In this document: positions 33,406 through 41,290 of the stretch, piece by piece | Layout of the letters: the number at the start of each line of letters is the position of its first letter | How positions within the stretch are numbered: position 1 is the stretch's first letter | Origin: Mycolicibacterium goodii | GTDB taxonomy: Bacteria > Actinomycetota > Actinomycetes > Mycobacteriales > Mycobacteriaceae | Assembly: GCF_022370755.2 (NCBI RefSeq) | Contig: NZ_CP092364.2 | Location: forward strand, 3,596,001-3,660,000 | Reading direction: 5' to 3' | DNA: 64,000 nucleotides | The notes under the pieces: model-generated | Told to the model about the DNA's origin: nothing | The model's input: the letters and a program-made list of their open reading frames with translations, nothing else | The model's database searches: none | Position numbers and translations under genes: made by a program

Positions 33406-34740
33406 TCACCGCCATGGTCCGGTACCGGGGTGCGCAGTATGCGCGTATCCGGCCGCGAACGACGCGACGTACTCGACCGCCGCGCCGACGACCGCGTCGA
33501 ACGGCTCGCGAGTGCCCGTGGCGAACGCCAGCATCGCGCCGCCCTGATGCGCCGCCAGCAGTGCCACCGCCAGATGCCTGGGCTCGACCCCTTCACCAAG
33601 TTCTCCGTTGCCGCACATCGCATCGATGCCGTCACGAAACAACTTCAGCCACCGGTCGTAACCCGCGGCGAGATCATCGAGGACGTCGCGTTGTTCGAGC
33701 AGTTCCCCGGTCAGCGACCCGTAGGCGCAACCGCCACGCAGGTACACCGTTTCGACATGGCCTGCAACGGCTTTCGCCCACGCCCGAAGCGCATCGATGC
33801 GGTCCAGACCCACCAGCTCGGGCTGTGCCGTGACCTCGGCCGCGCGGGCGGCCACGACATGACGGATCAGGTCGCGCTTGTCGGTGAAATAGTGCGTCAA
33901 CTGCGAACCGCTGACCCCCACTGCCCGACGGACATCGTCGAGGCTGGTACCCGAAACACCCTGCCGGAACATCAGATCTGCCGCACCGTTGATGATGCGG
34001 GCCCGGGTCGCGAGCCCCTTGGGGGTGAAGCGTCGGTCCGCATCGTCGACAACGCTCGCCCGCGGGCGCCGAGCGTCGATCGGGCGCGGCGGACGCGGAA
34101 CGCGCTCGGAGGGATCGGCTGCGAACAGGCGCAGGTGGTTCACCACGAACCTGAGCGTGTCACTCAGCGGCCACTCCTGGCGGTAGGTGAACGTCAGCAT
34201 TCCAGCGCCCTGATGACCTGCGACGACCACCATCGCCAAATCCCGGGGATGCGCCGACTCCACGAGGACGCCCCGCTCGCGCATGCGCTCGAAAGAGCCC
34301 TCGAGCATCGAGATCCACTCCTGATATCCGTCGGCAAGAGTCCGGCGCGTCTCGGCATCGGACTTCCCCAACTGGCCGGCCAGCGCATGATAGGTCGGTG
34401 TGCCGGTGTATCCGATGCTGCGCAGTTGGCGGATGCCCAGATCGAGCCAACGTTCGAAGTCATCGAAGGTGTCCAGGCTGCCGAGCGCGGGCTGGCGGTG
34501 GAAATCGAGGACGACACCCATCTGGCGTTCCAGCACCGCCCTGACGAGGGCCTGCTTGTCCGCGAAGTAGTGGCTGAGTTGAGATCCGCTGACCGAGGCC
34601 ACCTGTCGCACGCGGTCCAGGCTGAGCGCCGACAACCCCTCGTCGACGATCACCTGTGCGGCAGACCGAAGGATGCGTTCGCGCGTGGCACGGCCCTTTG
34701 CGGTGAACCCTGCATCGCCGGAAACGCCTGTCGTGACCAT
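33406..34740 (-). CDS. Tandem TetR-TetR fusion regulator
   Basis: A 444-aa protein made of two complete TetR units. Unit 1 (residues about 1-215) has its helix-turn-helix at SLDRVRQVASVSGSQLSHYF; unit 2 (about 235-440) at SLDDVRRAVGVSGSQLTHYF. Each begins with FTxKGxATRxRI and is followed by its own ligand domain with a matching AxxxAGHQGxGMLxF / ALLAAHQGGAMLAF segment, so it arose by duplication. One chain can make a pseudo-dimer with two DNA-reading heads. No sequence discontinuity suggests a missed stop between the units. Confidence 0.87.
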   Translation of the reverse strand: MVTTGVSGDAGFTAKGRATRERILRSAAQVIVDEGLSALSLDRVRQVASVSGSQLSHYFADKQALVRAVLERQMGVVLDFHRQPALGSLDTFDDFERWLDLGIRQLRSIGYTGTPTYHALAGQLGKSDAETRRTLADGYQEWISMLEGSFERMRERGVLVESAHPRDLAMVVVAGHQGAGMLTFTYRQEWPLSDTLRFVVNHLRLFAADPSERVPRPPRPIDARRPRASVVDDADRRFTPKGLATRARIINGAADLMFRQGVSGTSLDDVRRAVGVSGSQLTHYFTDKRDLIRHVVAARAAEVTAQPELVGLDRIDALRAWAKAVAGHVETVYLRGGCAYGSLTGELLEQRDVLDDLAAGYDRWLKLFRDGIDAMCGNGELGEGVEPRHLAVALLAAHQGGAMLAFATGTREPFDAVVGAAVEYVASFAAGYAHTAHPGTGPWR

Positions 34741-35141
34741 TTGCCGCGGAGTCTACCGGTCACCGGCGCCGAAGGCGCCGACTCGAACCGTCGCTGAGGT
34801 CAAATCGATCTCGCCGCATTGGCTTTCACCCGAATGAACGCCAGGACATCCAACCCATCGGCCGGTGGCGATTCCGGCGCCGGCGTCGGCCGGCCATTTC
34901 GGCGTTGAATGACATTCCCCTGCTTGACCTTTCCTTCTGGCCCCTGGGCGACGCGGTCAAGTCGCCACGGGCCCGCGCCAGCTGGGCCGACGGCACTGCG
35001 CCGGCACAATTGGCATCATTGTGCGTCGATCTCTACCCGCAGGTCAGGGCCGGTCGGACACTGGAGTGACCGGCGACCGGGATTACCCGGACACCGGCAT
35101 GCGTTGCCCGATGAGACCGCGACTGAAAGTGAGCACCGACC
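34741..35141. other. 401-bp gap; one weak small ORF
   Basis: No recognised gene. A plus-strand frame from TTG 34905 to TGA 35069 reads LNDIPLLDLSFWPLGDAVKS and on to RAGRTLE, 54 codons with composition like a real protein, but I cannot assign it and it has no good start site. It may be the relic of a gene upstream of the monooxygenases or an upstream peptide. Confidence 0.35.
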
Positions 35142-36320
35142 GTGGCTACTCCTTCGGATCCTGCGCAGCTGCCCCGCCTGGCCGTGGCCCTCGACGGCAC
35201 CGGATGGCATCCGGCGTCGTGGCGTGAACCCGAAGCGCGACCGGCTGAGGTGCTGCGTGCGGGGTACTGGGCGGATCTGATCGGCGAGGCGGAGCGCGGT
35301 CTGATCGACTTCGTCACGATCGAGGACGGCCTCACACTGCAGTCCGAGCACCCGTTCCGGCCCGATGACCGCACCGACCGGGTCCGCGGACGACTCGACG
35401 CCGTGCTCATCGCGGCCCGGGTCGCACCGCTCACCCGCCACATCGGCCTGGTCCCGACCGCGATCACCACGCACACCGAGCCCTTCCACATCTCCAAGGC
35501 CGTGGCCACGCTCGATTACGTCAGCACCGGGCGGGCCGGGGTCCGGGTTCAGGTGTCCTCCCGCCGCGACGCTGCCGCACACTTCGGGCGCAGGCAGCTC
35601 CCCGATGAGCGTCAGGCGCTGGTCACCGAACTGTTCGACGAGGCCGCCGACTTTGTGGAGGTGCTCCGCCGGCTTTGGGACAGCTGGGAGGACGACGCCG
35701 AGATCCGCGACGTCGCCACGGGACGCTTCGTCGACCGCACCAAACTGCACTACATCGACTTCGTCGGCACGCATTTCTCGGTCAAGGGTCCGTCGATCAC
35801 CCCACGGCCGCCGCAGGGCCAACCGATCGTGGCCGCGCTGGGCCATGTCGATGCCGCGTACCAGCTGATCGCCACCAGCGCCGACGTCGGCTTCGTCACG
35901 CCACACAGTGCCGAGGAGGTCGCGTCGCTGGTCGAGACCATCGCAGCCCACCGCGCCACCGGCGCCGATCCGGTCCGTGTGTTCGCCGACGTGGTCGTGT
36001 TCCTCGATGACACCGCGGCCGCCGCGCGGGACCGGTGGGCACGGCTCGATGAGGTTGCCGGTGCCGAATACACCAGCGACGCCGAGATTTTCGCCGGGAC
36101 ACCGGCACAGCTGGCCGACCTTGTGCAGCACTGGCACGCCGCAGGCGCGAGTGGGCTGCGGTTGCGACCGGCGACACTCCCCCATGATCTGCGCCAGATC
36201 ACCGACGGCCTGGTGCCGGAACTACAGCGGCGCGGAGCTTTCCGCGACGGGTACGACGCCACCACCCTGCGCGGTCTGCTTGGCCTGCCGCGGCCCGCCA
36301 ACCGCTACGCCACCGCCTGA
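35142..36320 (+). CDS. LLM-class flavin-dependent monooxygenase (1)
   Basis: A 392-aa bacterial luciferase-like protein. The TIM-barrel pattern LTRHIGLVPTAITTHTEPFH, then ISKAVATLDYVSTGRAGVRV, is standard for the F420/FMN-dependent LLM group, and the SDL loop is replaced by a long insertion typical of NtaA/SnaA/DszA-type enzymes that use FMNH2 to oxidise C-S, C-N or sulfone bonds. It starts at GTG 35142 after GAAAGTGAG. The next gene, 16 bp downstream, encodes a second member of the family. Confidence 0.85.
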   Translation: MATPSDPAQLPRLAVALDGTGWHPASWREPEARPAEVLRAGYWADLIGEAERGLIDFVTIEDGLTLQSEHPFRPDDRTDRVRGRLDAVLIAARVAPLTRHIGLVPTAITTHTEPFHISKAVATLDYVSTGRAGVRVQVSSRRDAAAHFGRRQLPDERQALVTELFDEAADFVEVLRRLWDSWEDDAEIRDVATGRFVDRTKLHYIDFVGTHFSVKGPSITPRPPQGQPIVAALGHVDAAYQLIATSADVGFVTPHSAEEVASLVETIAAHRATGADPVRVFADVVVFLDDTAAAARDRWARLDEVAGAEYTSDAEIFAGTPAQLADLVQHWHAAGASGLRLRPATLPHDLRQITDGLVPELQRRGAFRDGYDATTLRGLLGLPRPANRYATA

Positions 36321-36336
36321 TCCCGAGAGGCATCCG

Positions 36337-37713
36337 ATGAGCAAACCAGTCAAGCAGATTCACCTCGCCGCGCACTTCCCCGGCGTCAACAACACCACGG
36401 TGTGGAGCGATCCGAATTCGGGCAGCCACATCGACTTCGCGTCGTTCGTCCACTTCGCGCAGACCGCCGAACGCGGCAAGTTCGACTTCATGTTCCTCGC
36501 CGAGGGCCTGCGCCTGCGCGAACAGGGCGGACAGATCTACGACCTCGACGTGGTCGGCCGCCCCGACACGTTCACCGTGCTCGCCGCGCTCGCCGCCGTG
36601 ACCGACCGATTGGGCCTGACCGGTACGATCAACTCGACGTTCAACGAACCGTACGAGGTGGCACGGCAATTCGCCTCCCTGGACCATCTCTCCGACGGAC
36701 GGGCCGCCTGGAACGTCGTCACCTCGTGGGATGCGTTCACCGGTGAGAACTTCCGCCGCGGCGGGTTCCTTCCGGAGAGCCAGCGGTACGAGCGCGCCGA
36801 GAGTTTTCTGGCCGCCGCACACACCCTGTTCGACTCCTGGCGCGGTGACCAGATCATCGCCGACAAGGACCGCGGGGTGTTCCTCTCCGACCCGACAGCA
36901 GGTGAGTTCTCCTACCACGACGATCATTTCGACATCAGCGGCCGGTTCAACGTGCCGCGCAGCCCGCAGGGCCGGCCCGTGATCTTCCAGGCCGGTGATT
37001 CCGATCGCGGTCGCGAGTTCGCCGCGGCGGCCGCCGACGCGATCTTCTCGCGATACGGCACGTTGGAAGACGGTCAGCAGTTCTTCGCCGACGTCAAAGG
37101 TCGTCTCGCCAAGTACGGACGGCGCCACTCCGACCTGCTGATCCTGCCCGCGGCGACCTTCGTGCTCGGAGACACCGATGCCGAGGCCGCCGACCTGGCC
37201 CACGAGGTTCGACTGGCGCAGGTCTCACCGCAGACGGCGATCAAGTTCCTCGAACAGCTGTGGAACCGTGACCTGTCCGACCACGACCCGGACGGACCAC
37301 TGCCCTCGGTCGATCCCGTGGTCGGCGAGAACACCATCGCGCGTGGCCGGGCCAGCGTCCGGATGTACCGCGATCCGATCGCCACGGCCAACGAGTGGCG
37401 CGCCAAGGCCGAGGCCGAGAACCTGACCACCCGCGAACTCATCATCGAGGTCACCGGGCGGCAGAATTTCATCGGGTCCGCCGTCACGATCGCCGAGTCG
37501 ATCAACCACCTGGTGCAGTCCGATGCCAGCGACGGTTTCATCCTGGTGCCCCACGTGACGCCGGGCGGCCTGGACCCGTTCGTCGACAAGGTCGTGCCGC
37601 TGCTGCAGGAACGCGGCGTGTTCCGGACCGACTACACCGGAACGACGCTGCGCGACCATCTCGGCCTGGCGCTGCCCGACCGGGGTGCCGAACCTGCCCG
37701 GGCGACCGGCTGA
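36337..37713 (+). CDS. LLM-class flavin-dependent monooxygenase (2), NtaA/DmoA type
   Basis: A 458-aa flavin-dependent monooxygenase of the NtaA/SnaA/DszA/DmoA family: FAQTAERGKFDFMFLAEGLR, DGRAAWNVVTSWDAFTGENF and RPVIFQAGDSDRGREFAA are all characteristic. These enzymes take reduced FMN from a separate reductase and cleave sulfur- or nitrogen-containing compounds. The ATG at 36337 follows GAGAGG. No flavin reductase or transporter is in the operon, so it must be supplied from elsewhere. Confidence 0.9.
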   Translation: MSKPVKQIHLAAHFPGVNNTTVWSDPNSGSHIDFASFVHFAQTAERGKFDFMFLAEGLRLREQGGQIYDLDVVGRPDTFTVLAALAAVTDRLGLTGTINSTFNEPYEVARQFASLDHLSDGRAAWNVVTSWDAFTGENFRRGGFLPESQRYERAESFLAAAHTLFDSWRGDQIIADKDRGVFLSDPTAGEFSYHDDHFDISGRFNVPRSPQGRPVIFQAGDSDRGREFAAAAADAIFSRYGTLEDGQQFFADVKGRLAKYGRRHSDLLILPAATFVLGDTDAEAADLAHEVRLAQVSPQTAIKFLEQLWNRDLSDHDPDGPLPSVDPVVGENTIARGRASVRMYRDPIATANEWRAKAEAENLTTRELIIEVTGRQNFIGSAVTIAESINHLVQSDASDGFILVPHVTPGGLDPFVDKVVPLLQERGVFRTDYTGTTLRDHLGLALPDRGAEPARATG

Positions 37714-37725
37714 TCGCCTTGGACC

Positions 37726-38040
37726 CTATGAGGTTTCGCGGGGATCGTCCGTGGGGGCCTCGCGGGGTTTCCACTCCCAGCTCGCTCCGGCGGTGAGAGT
37801 CCCGGGCTCCAGTTCGGTACGCCCGGCGTCGCGGACATGCACCGTCTGCTCGAGGATCTCGTGCGGCTTGCCGCCGATCACGATGACCGGATGGTCGTAC
37901 TCGATGCCGTAGAGCTTGAGCGCCGCGTGGACAGCGTGCGCCGCGGCCTTGCCGCGGGACATCTTGGCGTTGGAGTTGATCCTGATGACCAGTCGCTTCT
38001 CCCCGTCGGACGTGGCCCCGTCAAGCTCATCGGCATCCAT
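37726..38040 (-). CDS. Peptidyl-tRNA hydrolase 2 (Pth2) family protein
   Basis: A 104-aa protein with the Pth2 signature: INSNAKMSRGKAAAHAVHAA at residues about 21-40, with the catalytic-type Lys and His, followed by HPVIVIGGKPHEI. Pth2 is the archaeal/eukaryotic form that recycles peptidyl-tRNA. It is slightly shorter than the 115-120-aa norm. Mycobacteria also have ordinary Pth, so this is probably an extra copy. It lies 15 bp downstream of helD on the same strand and may be co-transcribed with it. Confidence 0.7.
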   Translation of the reverse strand: MDADELDGATSDGEKRLVIRINSNAKMSRGKAAAHAVHAALKLYGIEYDHPVIVIGGKPHEILEQTVHVRDAGRTELEPGTLTAGASWEWKPREAPTDDPRETS

Positions 38041-38055
38041 GCCACGAGACTAGAT

Positions 38056-40266
38056 CTACGCCGTTGAACGGTGCTCGGCCGCCGCCACGGCCTCCCGCTC
38101 GGCGAGCCCGGCGAGCGCCTGCGGCAACGCACCCCGGTGCAGGACTCCGAGCCGCTGGGTGGCGCGGGTGAGCGCGACGTAGAGTTCGGCCGCACCGCGC
38201 GGCCCGTCGGCGAGGATCCGTTCGGGTTCGACCACGAGAACCGCGTCGAACTCGAGTCCCTTGGTTTCCGACGGCGGCACGGTTCCCGGCACATCCGGCG
38301 GGCCGATGACCACGCTGGTGCCTTCGCGCTCGGATTCCTCGGCGACGAATTCGGCGATGGCCGAGGCGATGTCGTCATCGGTCACCTGCCGCGCCCAGGG
38401 CGCCACGCCGCATGCGCGCACCGAATCCGGGGGCGTCGCATCCGGCGCGAACTCGGCGAGCACCGCGGCCGCGACGGACATGATCTCCGCGGGCGTGCGG
38501 TAGTTCACCGACAGTGACTTGTACACCCAGCGGCCCGGCACGTACGGCTCGAGCATCGCGCCCCATGACCGGGCGCCTGCCGGTGACCGTCGCTGTGCCA
38601 GGTCCCCCACGATCGTGAACGAGCGGCGCGGACAACGCCGCATGAGCAGTCGCCAGTCCATCTCCGAGAGTTCTTGCGCCTCGTCGACCACGACGTGCCC
38701 GTAGGTCCATTCGCGGTCGGCAGCCGCGCGCTCGCTGAGTTCCCGGTTGTCGCGCTCCATGAAGCGGTCGGCCAGTTCCTCGGCGTCGATGAGGTCCTGG
38801 GCCAGCAGGTGGTCCTCGTCGTCCATGAGGTCCTCGCGGTCCACCATGAGGTCGAGCACCCCGGCCGCGTAGGCCTCCTCTTCCTTGCGTTCACGCTCGG
38901 CGGCCTCGTCGGCCGCCTTGTTGCGGCCCAGCAGGTCGACCAGTTCGTCGAGCAGTGGCACGTCCGACACCGTCCACGCCTCACCGTCGGCGCGCCACAG
39001 GCACTCGGGCGCCCCGGCCGCGCGCAGCCGCTCATGCGACGTATACAGATGCGCGAGAACATCTTCCGGGGTGAGGATCGGCCACAGCGCGTCGAGCGCG
39101 GCATTGAACTGCTCATGGTCTTCGAGCTCGCCGACGACGTCGGCGCGCATCTGCTCCCACGCGTGCTTGTCGTCGCGCGTCAGCCAGCCCCGCCCGATGC
39201 GGGCGACAGCGCGCTCGGTCACCACATAGGTGACGACGTCGATGAACTCGGCACGGGCCTCGTTGTGCGGCAGACCGGTCTTGCGCGCCTCTTCACGGGC
39301 CCAGTTCGCGGTTTCCGCGTCGATGCGGACGGTGACGTCGGACAGGTCGATCGGTATCGGCTCGCCGGGCAGTTCCTGCCGGTCGGCCACCGCGGCCTTG
39401 AGCACATCGAGGATCTTCAGCGAGCCCTTGGCCGCGGCGGCTTCCGGGGTGTCCTCGGCGCTGACATGCAGACCTGGCACGAAATCGCCGGGCGTCATGA
39501 ACACCGCGTCGGACTCGCCCAGCGACGGCAGCACCCGTCCGATGTGGTTGAGGAACGCCGGGGTCGGCCCGACGACGAGCACGCCGTGGCGCTCCATCTG
39601 CTTGCGATAGGTGTAGAGCAGATACGCCACGCGGTGCAGGGCCACCACGGTCTTGCCCGTGCCCGGACCGCCCTCGATCACCAGGACACCGGTGTGGTCG
39701 AGTCGGATGACCTCATCCTGTTCGGCCTGGATGGTGGCGACGATGTCGCGCATGCCCTCGCCGCGCGGGGCGTTGACGGCCGCGAGCAACGCGGCGTCGT
39801 TGGTGGCGTCGTGCTCGGCACCTGTGGGCCGCCCGAGGATCTCGTCGGTGAAATCGACCACCTTGCGGCCCAGGGTGTGAAATTGGCGGCGGCGGCGCAT
39901 GTTCTCCGGGTTCGCCGCCGTCGCGACGTAGAACGGGCGTGCCATCGGGGCGCGCCAGTCGAGCAGCAGTGGCTCGAAGTCATTGTCACGGTCGAAGATA
40001 CCGAGCCGCCCGATGTAGAGCTGTTCGTCGTCGAGGGTGTCCAACCTGCCGAAGCACAATCCGTTGTCGGCGACGTTGAGCCGGGCGATGTCCTTGGCCA
40101 GCGCCCGCACCTCGGCATCGCGTTCGACGGCGGTGCCGCCGTGCTCGCGCAGCGCGGCGCTGTATCTGCGCTGTGACTGCGCCCGTTCGGCGTCCAGCCG
40201 CGTGTAGAGCCCGGCGACGTAGTCGCGTTCGGACTGCAGTTCGTCCTCGTAGTCCCGACCTGACAC
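38056..40266 (-). CDS. helD: RNA polymerase-recycling ATPase HelD (class II; HelR)
   Basis: A 736-aa SF1-type ATPase that binds RNA polymerase and removes stalled or inhibited complexes. The N-terminal coiled-coil (residues about 1-65) reaches the secondary channel; Walker A GGPGTGKT is near residue 200; an acidic insertion at about 470-505 (DREDLMDDEDHLLAQDLIDA) matches the primary-channel loop; VVVDEAQELSEMDW and the VALTRATQRL motif close the helicase core. It agrees in size and order with the M. smegmatis protein of known structure (MSMEG_2174, by recall). GTG start at 40266. A rifamycin-associated element lies upstream. Confidence 0.95.
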   Translation of the reverse strand: MSGRDYEDELQSERDYVAGLYTRLDAERAQSQRRYSAALREHGGTAVERDAEVRALAKDIARLNVADNGLCFGRLDTLDDEQLYIGRLGIFDRDNDFEPLLLDWRAPMARPFYVATAANPENMRRRRQFHTLGRKVVDFTDEILGRPTGAEHDATNDAALLAAVNAPRGEGMRDIVATIQAEQDEVIRLDHTGVLVIEGGPGTGKTVVALHRVAYLLYTYRKQMERHGVLVVGPTPAFLNHIGRVLPSLGESDAVFMTPGDFVPGLHVSAEDTPEAAAAKGSLKILDVLKAAVADRQELPGEPIPIDLSDVTVRIDAETANWAREEARKTGLPHNEARAEFIDVVTYVVTERAVARIGRGWLTRDDKHAWEQMRADVVGELEDHEQFNAALDALWPILTPEDVLAHLYTSHERLRAAGAPECLWRADGEAWTVSDVPLLDELVDLLGRNKAADEAAERERKEEEAYAAGVLDLMVDREDLMDDEDHLLAQDLIDAEELADRFMERDNRELSERAAADREWTYGHVVVDEAQELSEMDWRLLMRRCPRRSFTIVGDLAQRRSPAGARSWGAMLEPYVPGRWVYKSLSVNYRTPAEIMSVAAAVLAEFAPDATPPDSVRACGVAPWARQVTDDDIASAIAEFVAEESEREGTSVVIGPPDVPGTVPPSETKGLEFDAVLVVEPERILADGPRGAAELYVALTRATQRLGVLHRGALPQALAGLAEREAVAAAEHRSTA

Positions 40267-40287
40267 GTATCCTCACACTCTCGAGTT

Positions 40288-40301
40288 CTGGCCTAGGCCA
40301 G
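40288..40301. promoter_or_regulatory. Perfect 14-bp palindrome CTGGCCTAGGCCAG upstream of helD
   Basis: A fully symmetric 14-mer 21 bp before the helD start. Its TGGC...GCCA arms are the same as those of the two repeats in front of the MatC carrier (41237-41247) and CoA-transferase (42855-42865) genes, but with a 4-bp rather than 3-bp centre. It may be a further site for the GntR protein encoded at 40440, or an unrelated operator. Confidence 0.4.
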
Positions 40302-40321
40302 CGATTTTGCGCCACCACCCC

Positions 40322-40339
40322 GGCCTTGCCGCAAGCCCC
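40322..40339 (-). promoter_or_regulatory. Rifamycin-associated element (RAE) upstream of helD
   Basis: On the minus strand GGGGCTTGCGGCAAGGCC, an inverted repeat with CTTGC/GCAAG arms around one base. This is, as I recall it, the actinobacterial rifamycin-associated element, found before rifampicin-inactivating enzymes and HelR and needed for their rifampicin induction. It lies about 55 bp upstream of the helD start on the correct strand. Confidence 0.7.
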
Positions 40340-40439
40340 CGTGCCGACGGTATGGTGAAAGAGCAAGGGTACGCCGCCGCGGTCGGCGCGACGAATCGTC
40401 GAAAGATGGCGAGAAGCGCGAATACGCGACCAGAAGATC

Positions 40440-41156
40440 TCAGAGCTCGCGCAGCAGCGCCACGTCGGAGACCATGCGAATGTGTTCGGCCATCGCCAGG
40501 GCCGCCCCTTGCGAATCCTGCTTACGGATCGCATCGGCGATCCGCCGATGGCCTTCCAGCGACGCGCGGGGCCGGTTCTCCTGCGAGAGGGACTCGATGC
40601 GGGTTTCGCGGATCAGGCCCGCGATCTCGTGCATGAGCTTGGCGAGCAACGAGGAATGCGCCGCTGACGTGATCGCCTCGTGGAACATCTCGTCCCCGAC
40701 CACACCACGTTCGCCGGCTTCGACTTCCTTCTCCATCGTGGCGATGGCCGCGTCGATAGCCGCCATCTCAGCGTCGGTTCGGCGCTGAGCCGCGAGTTCG
40801 GCCAGCTTGACCTCGAGCGCCTCGCGGGCCTCGATGATGTCGGGAATGCGGTCGGCGTGTTCACGCAGGGCCCGGATGGATCCCTCCTCGGTGGGCCGAC
40901 GGATGAGGATCGCCCCGTCGCCGTGCCGCACGGACAGCACACCCTGCACTTCCAGAGCGACCAGCGCCTGGCTGAGAGATGCGCGGCTCACCCCCAGCTT
41001 GGCGGCCAGGTCACGTTCCGCGGGCAGTCGGTCCCCCGGCTCCATGTCGTTGTTGTAGATGTACGCGCACAACTGCTCGACGATGACCTCGTAGAGCCGC
41101 GGACGCGTTACCGGTCTCAGTTGCTCAGCCACTAGCTCACCCACTCTCTGAACCAC
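40440..41156 (-). CDS. GntR-family regulator, FadR/FCD subfamily
   Basis: A 238-aa regulator with a winged helix (residues about 22-90, PAERDLAAKLGVSRASLSQA) and an FCD domain (about 105-230, with EMFHEAITSAAHSS and EGHRRIADAI as ligand/metal positions). It is divergent from a MatC-type carrier. Identical 11-bp dyads at the start of that carrier transcript and of the CoA-transferase operon make it the likely repressor of both, as GntR proteins (MatR, MdcY) are in malonate loci. The GTG at 41156 is the longest start; GTG 41132 is possible. Confidence 0.88.
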   Translation of the reverse strand: MVQRVGELVAEQLRPVTRPRLYEVIVEQLCAYIYNNDMEPGDRLPAERDLAAKLGVSRASLSQALVALEVQGVLSVRHGDGAILIRRPTEEGSIRALREHADRIPDIIEAREALEVKLAELAAQRRTDAEMAAIDAAIATMEKEVEAGERGVVGDEMFHEAITSAAHSSLLAKLMHEIAGLIRETRIESLSQENRPRASLEGHRRIADAIRKQDSQGAALAMAEHIRMVSDVALLREL

Positions 41157-41208
41157 ACGATACCTGGCTCACCATGACAGATGACGTAGGACGACTCACA
41201 CTCGAGTA

Positions 41209-41247
41209 TTGACAGTGACCTGACCCACTGGTGTAATGGCTAGGCCA
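41209..41247 (+). promoter_or_regulatory. Promoter and GntR operator of the MatC-type carrier
   Basis: TTGACA (41209-41214), 17-bp spacer, TGTAAT (41232-41237): a near-consensus sigma-A promoter. The dyad TGGC-TAG-GCCA (41237-41247) covers the predicted start point, and CACTGG/CCAGTG repeats flank it. The same 11-mer is at 42855-42865. Confidence 0.65.
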
Positions 41248-41290
41248 GTGCTCCACTGGCTCACCGCTCGCACGACGTTCGGAGTTCCCG

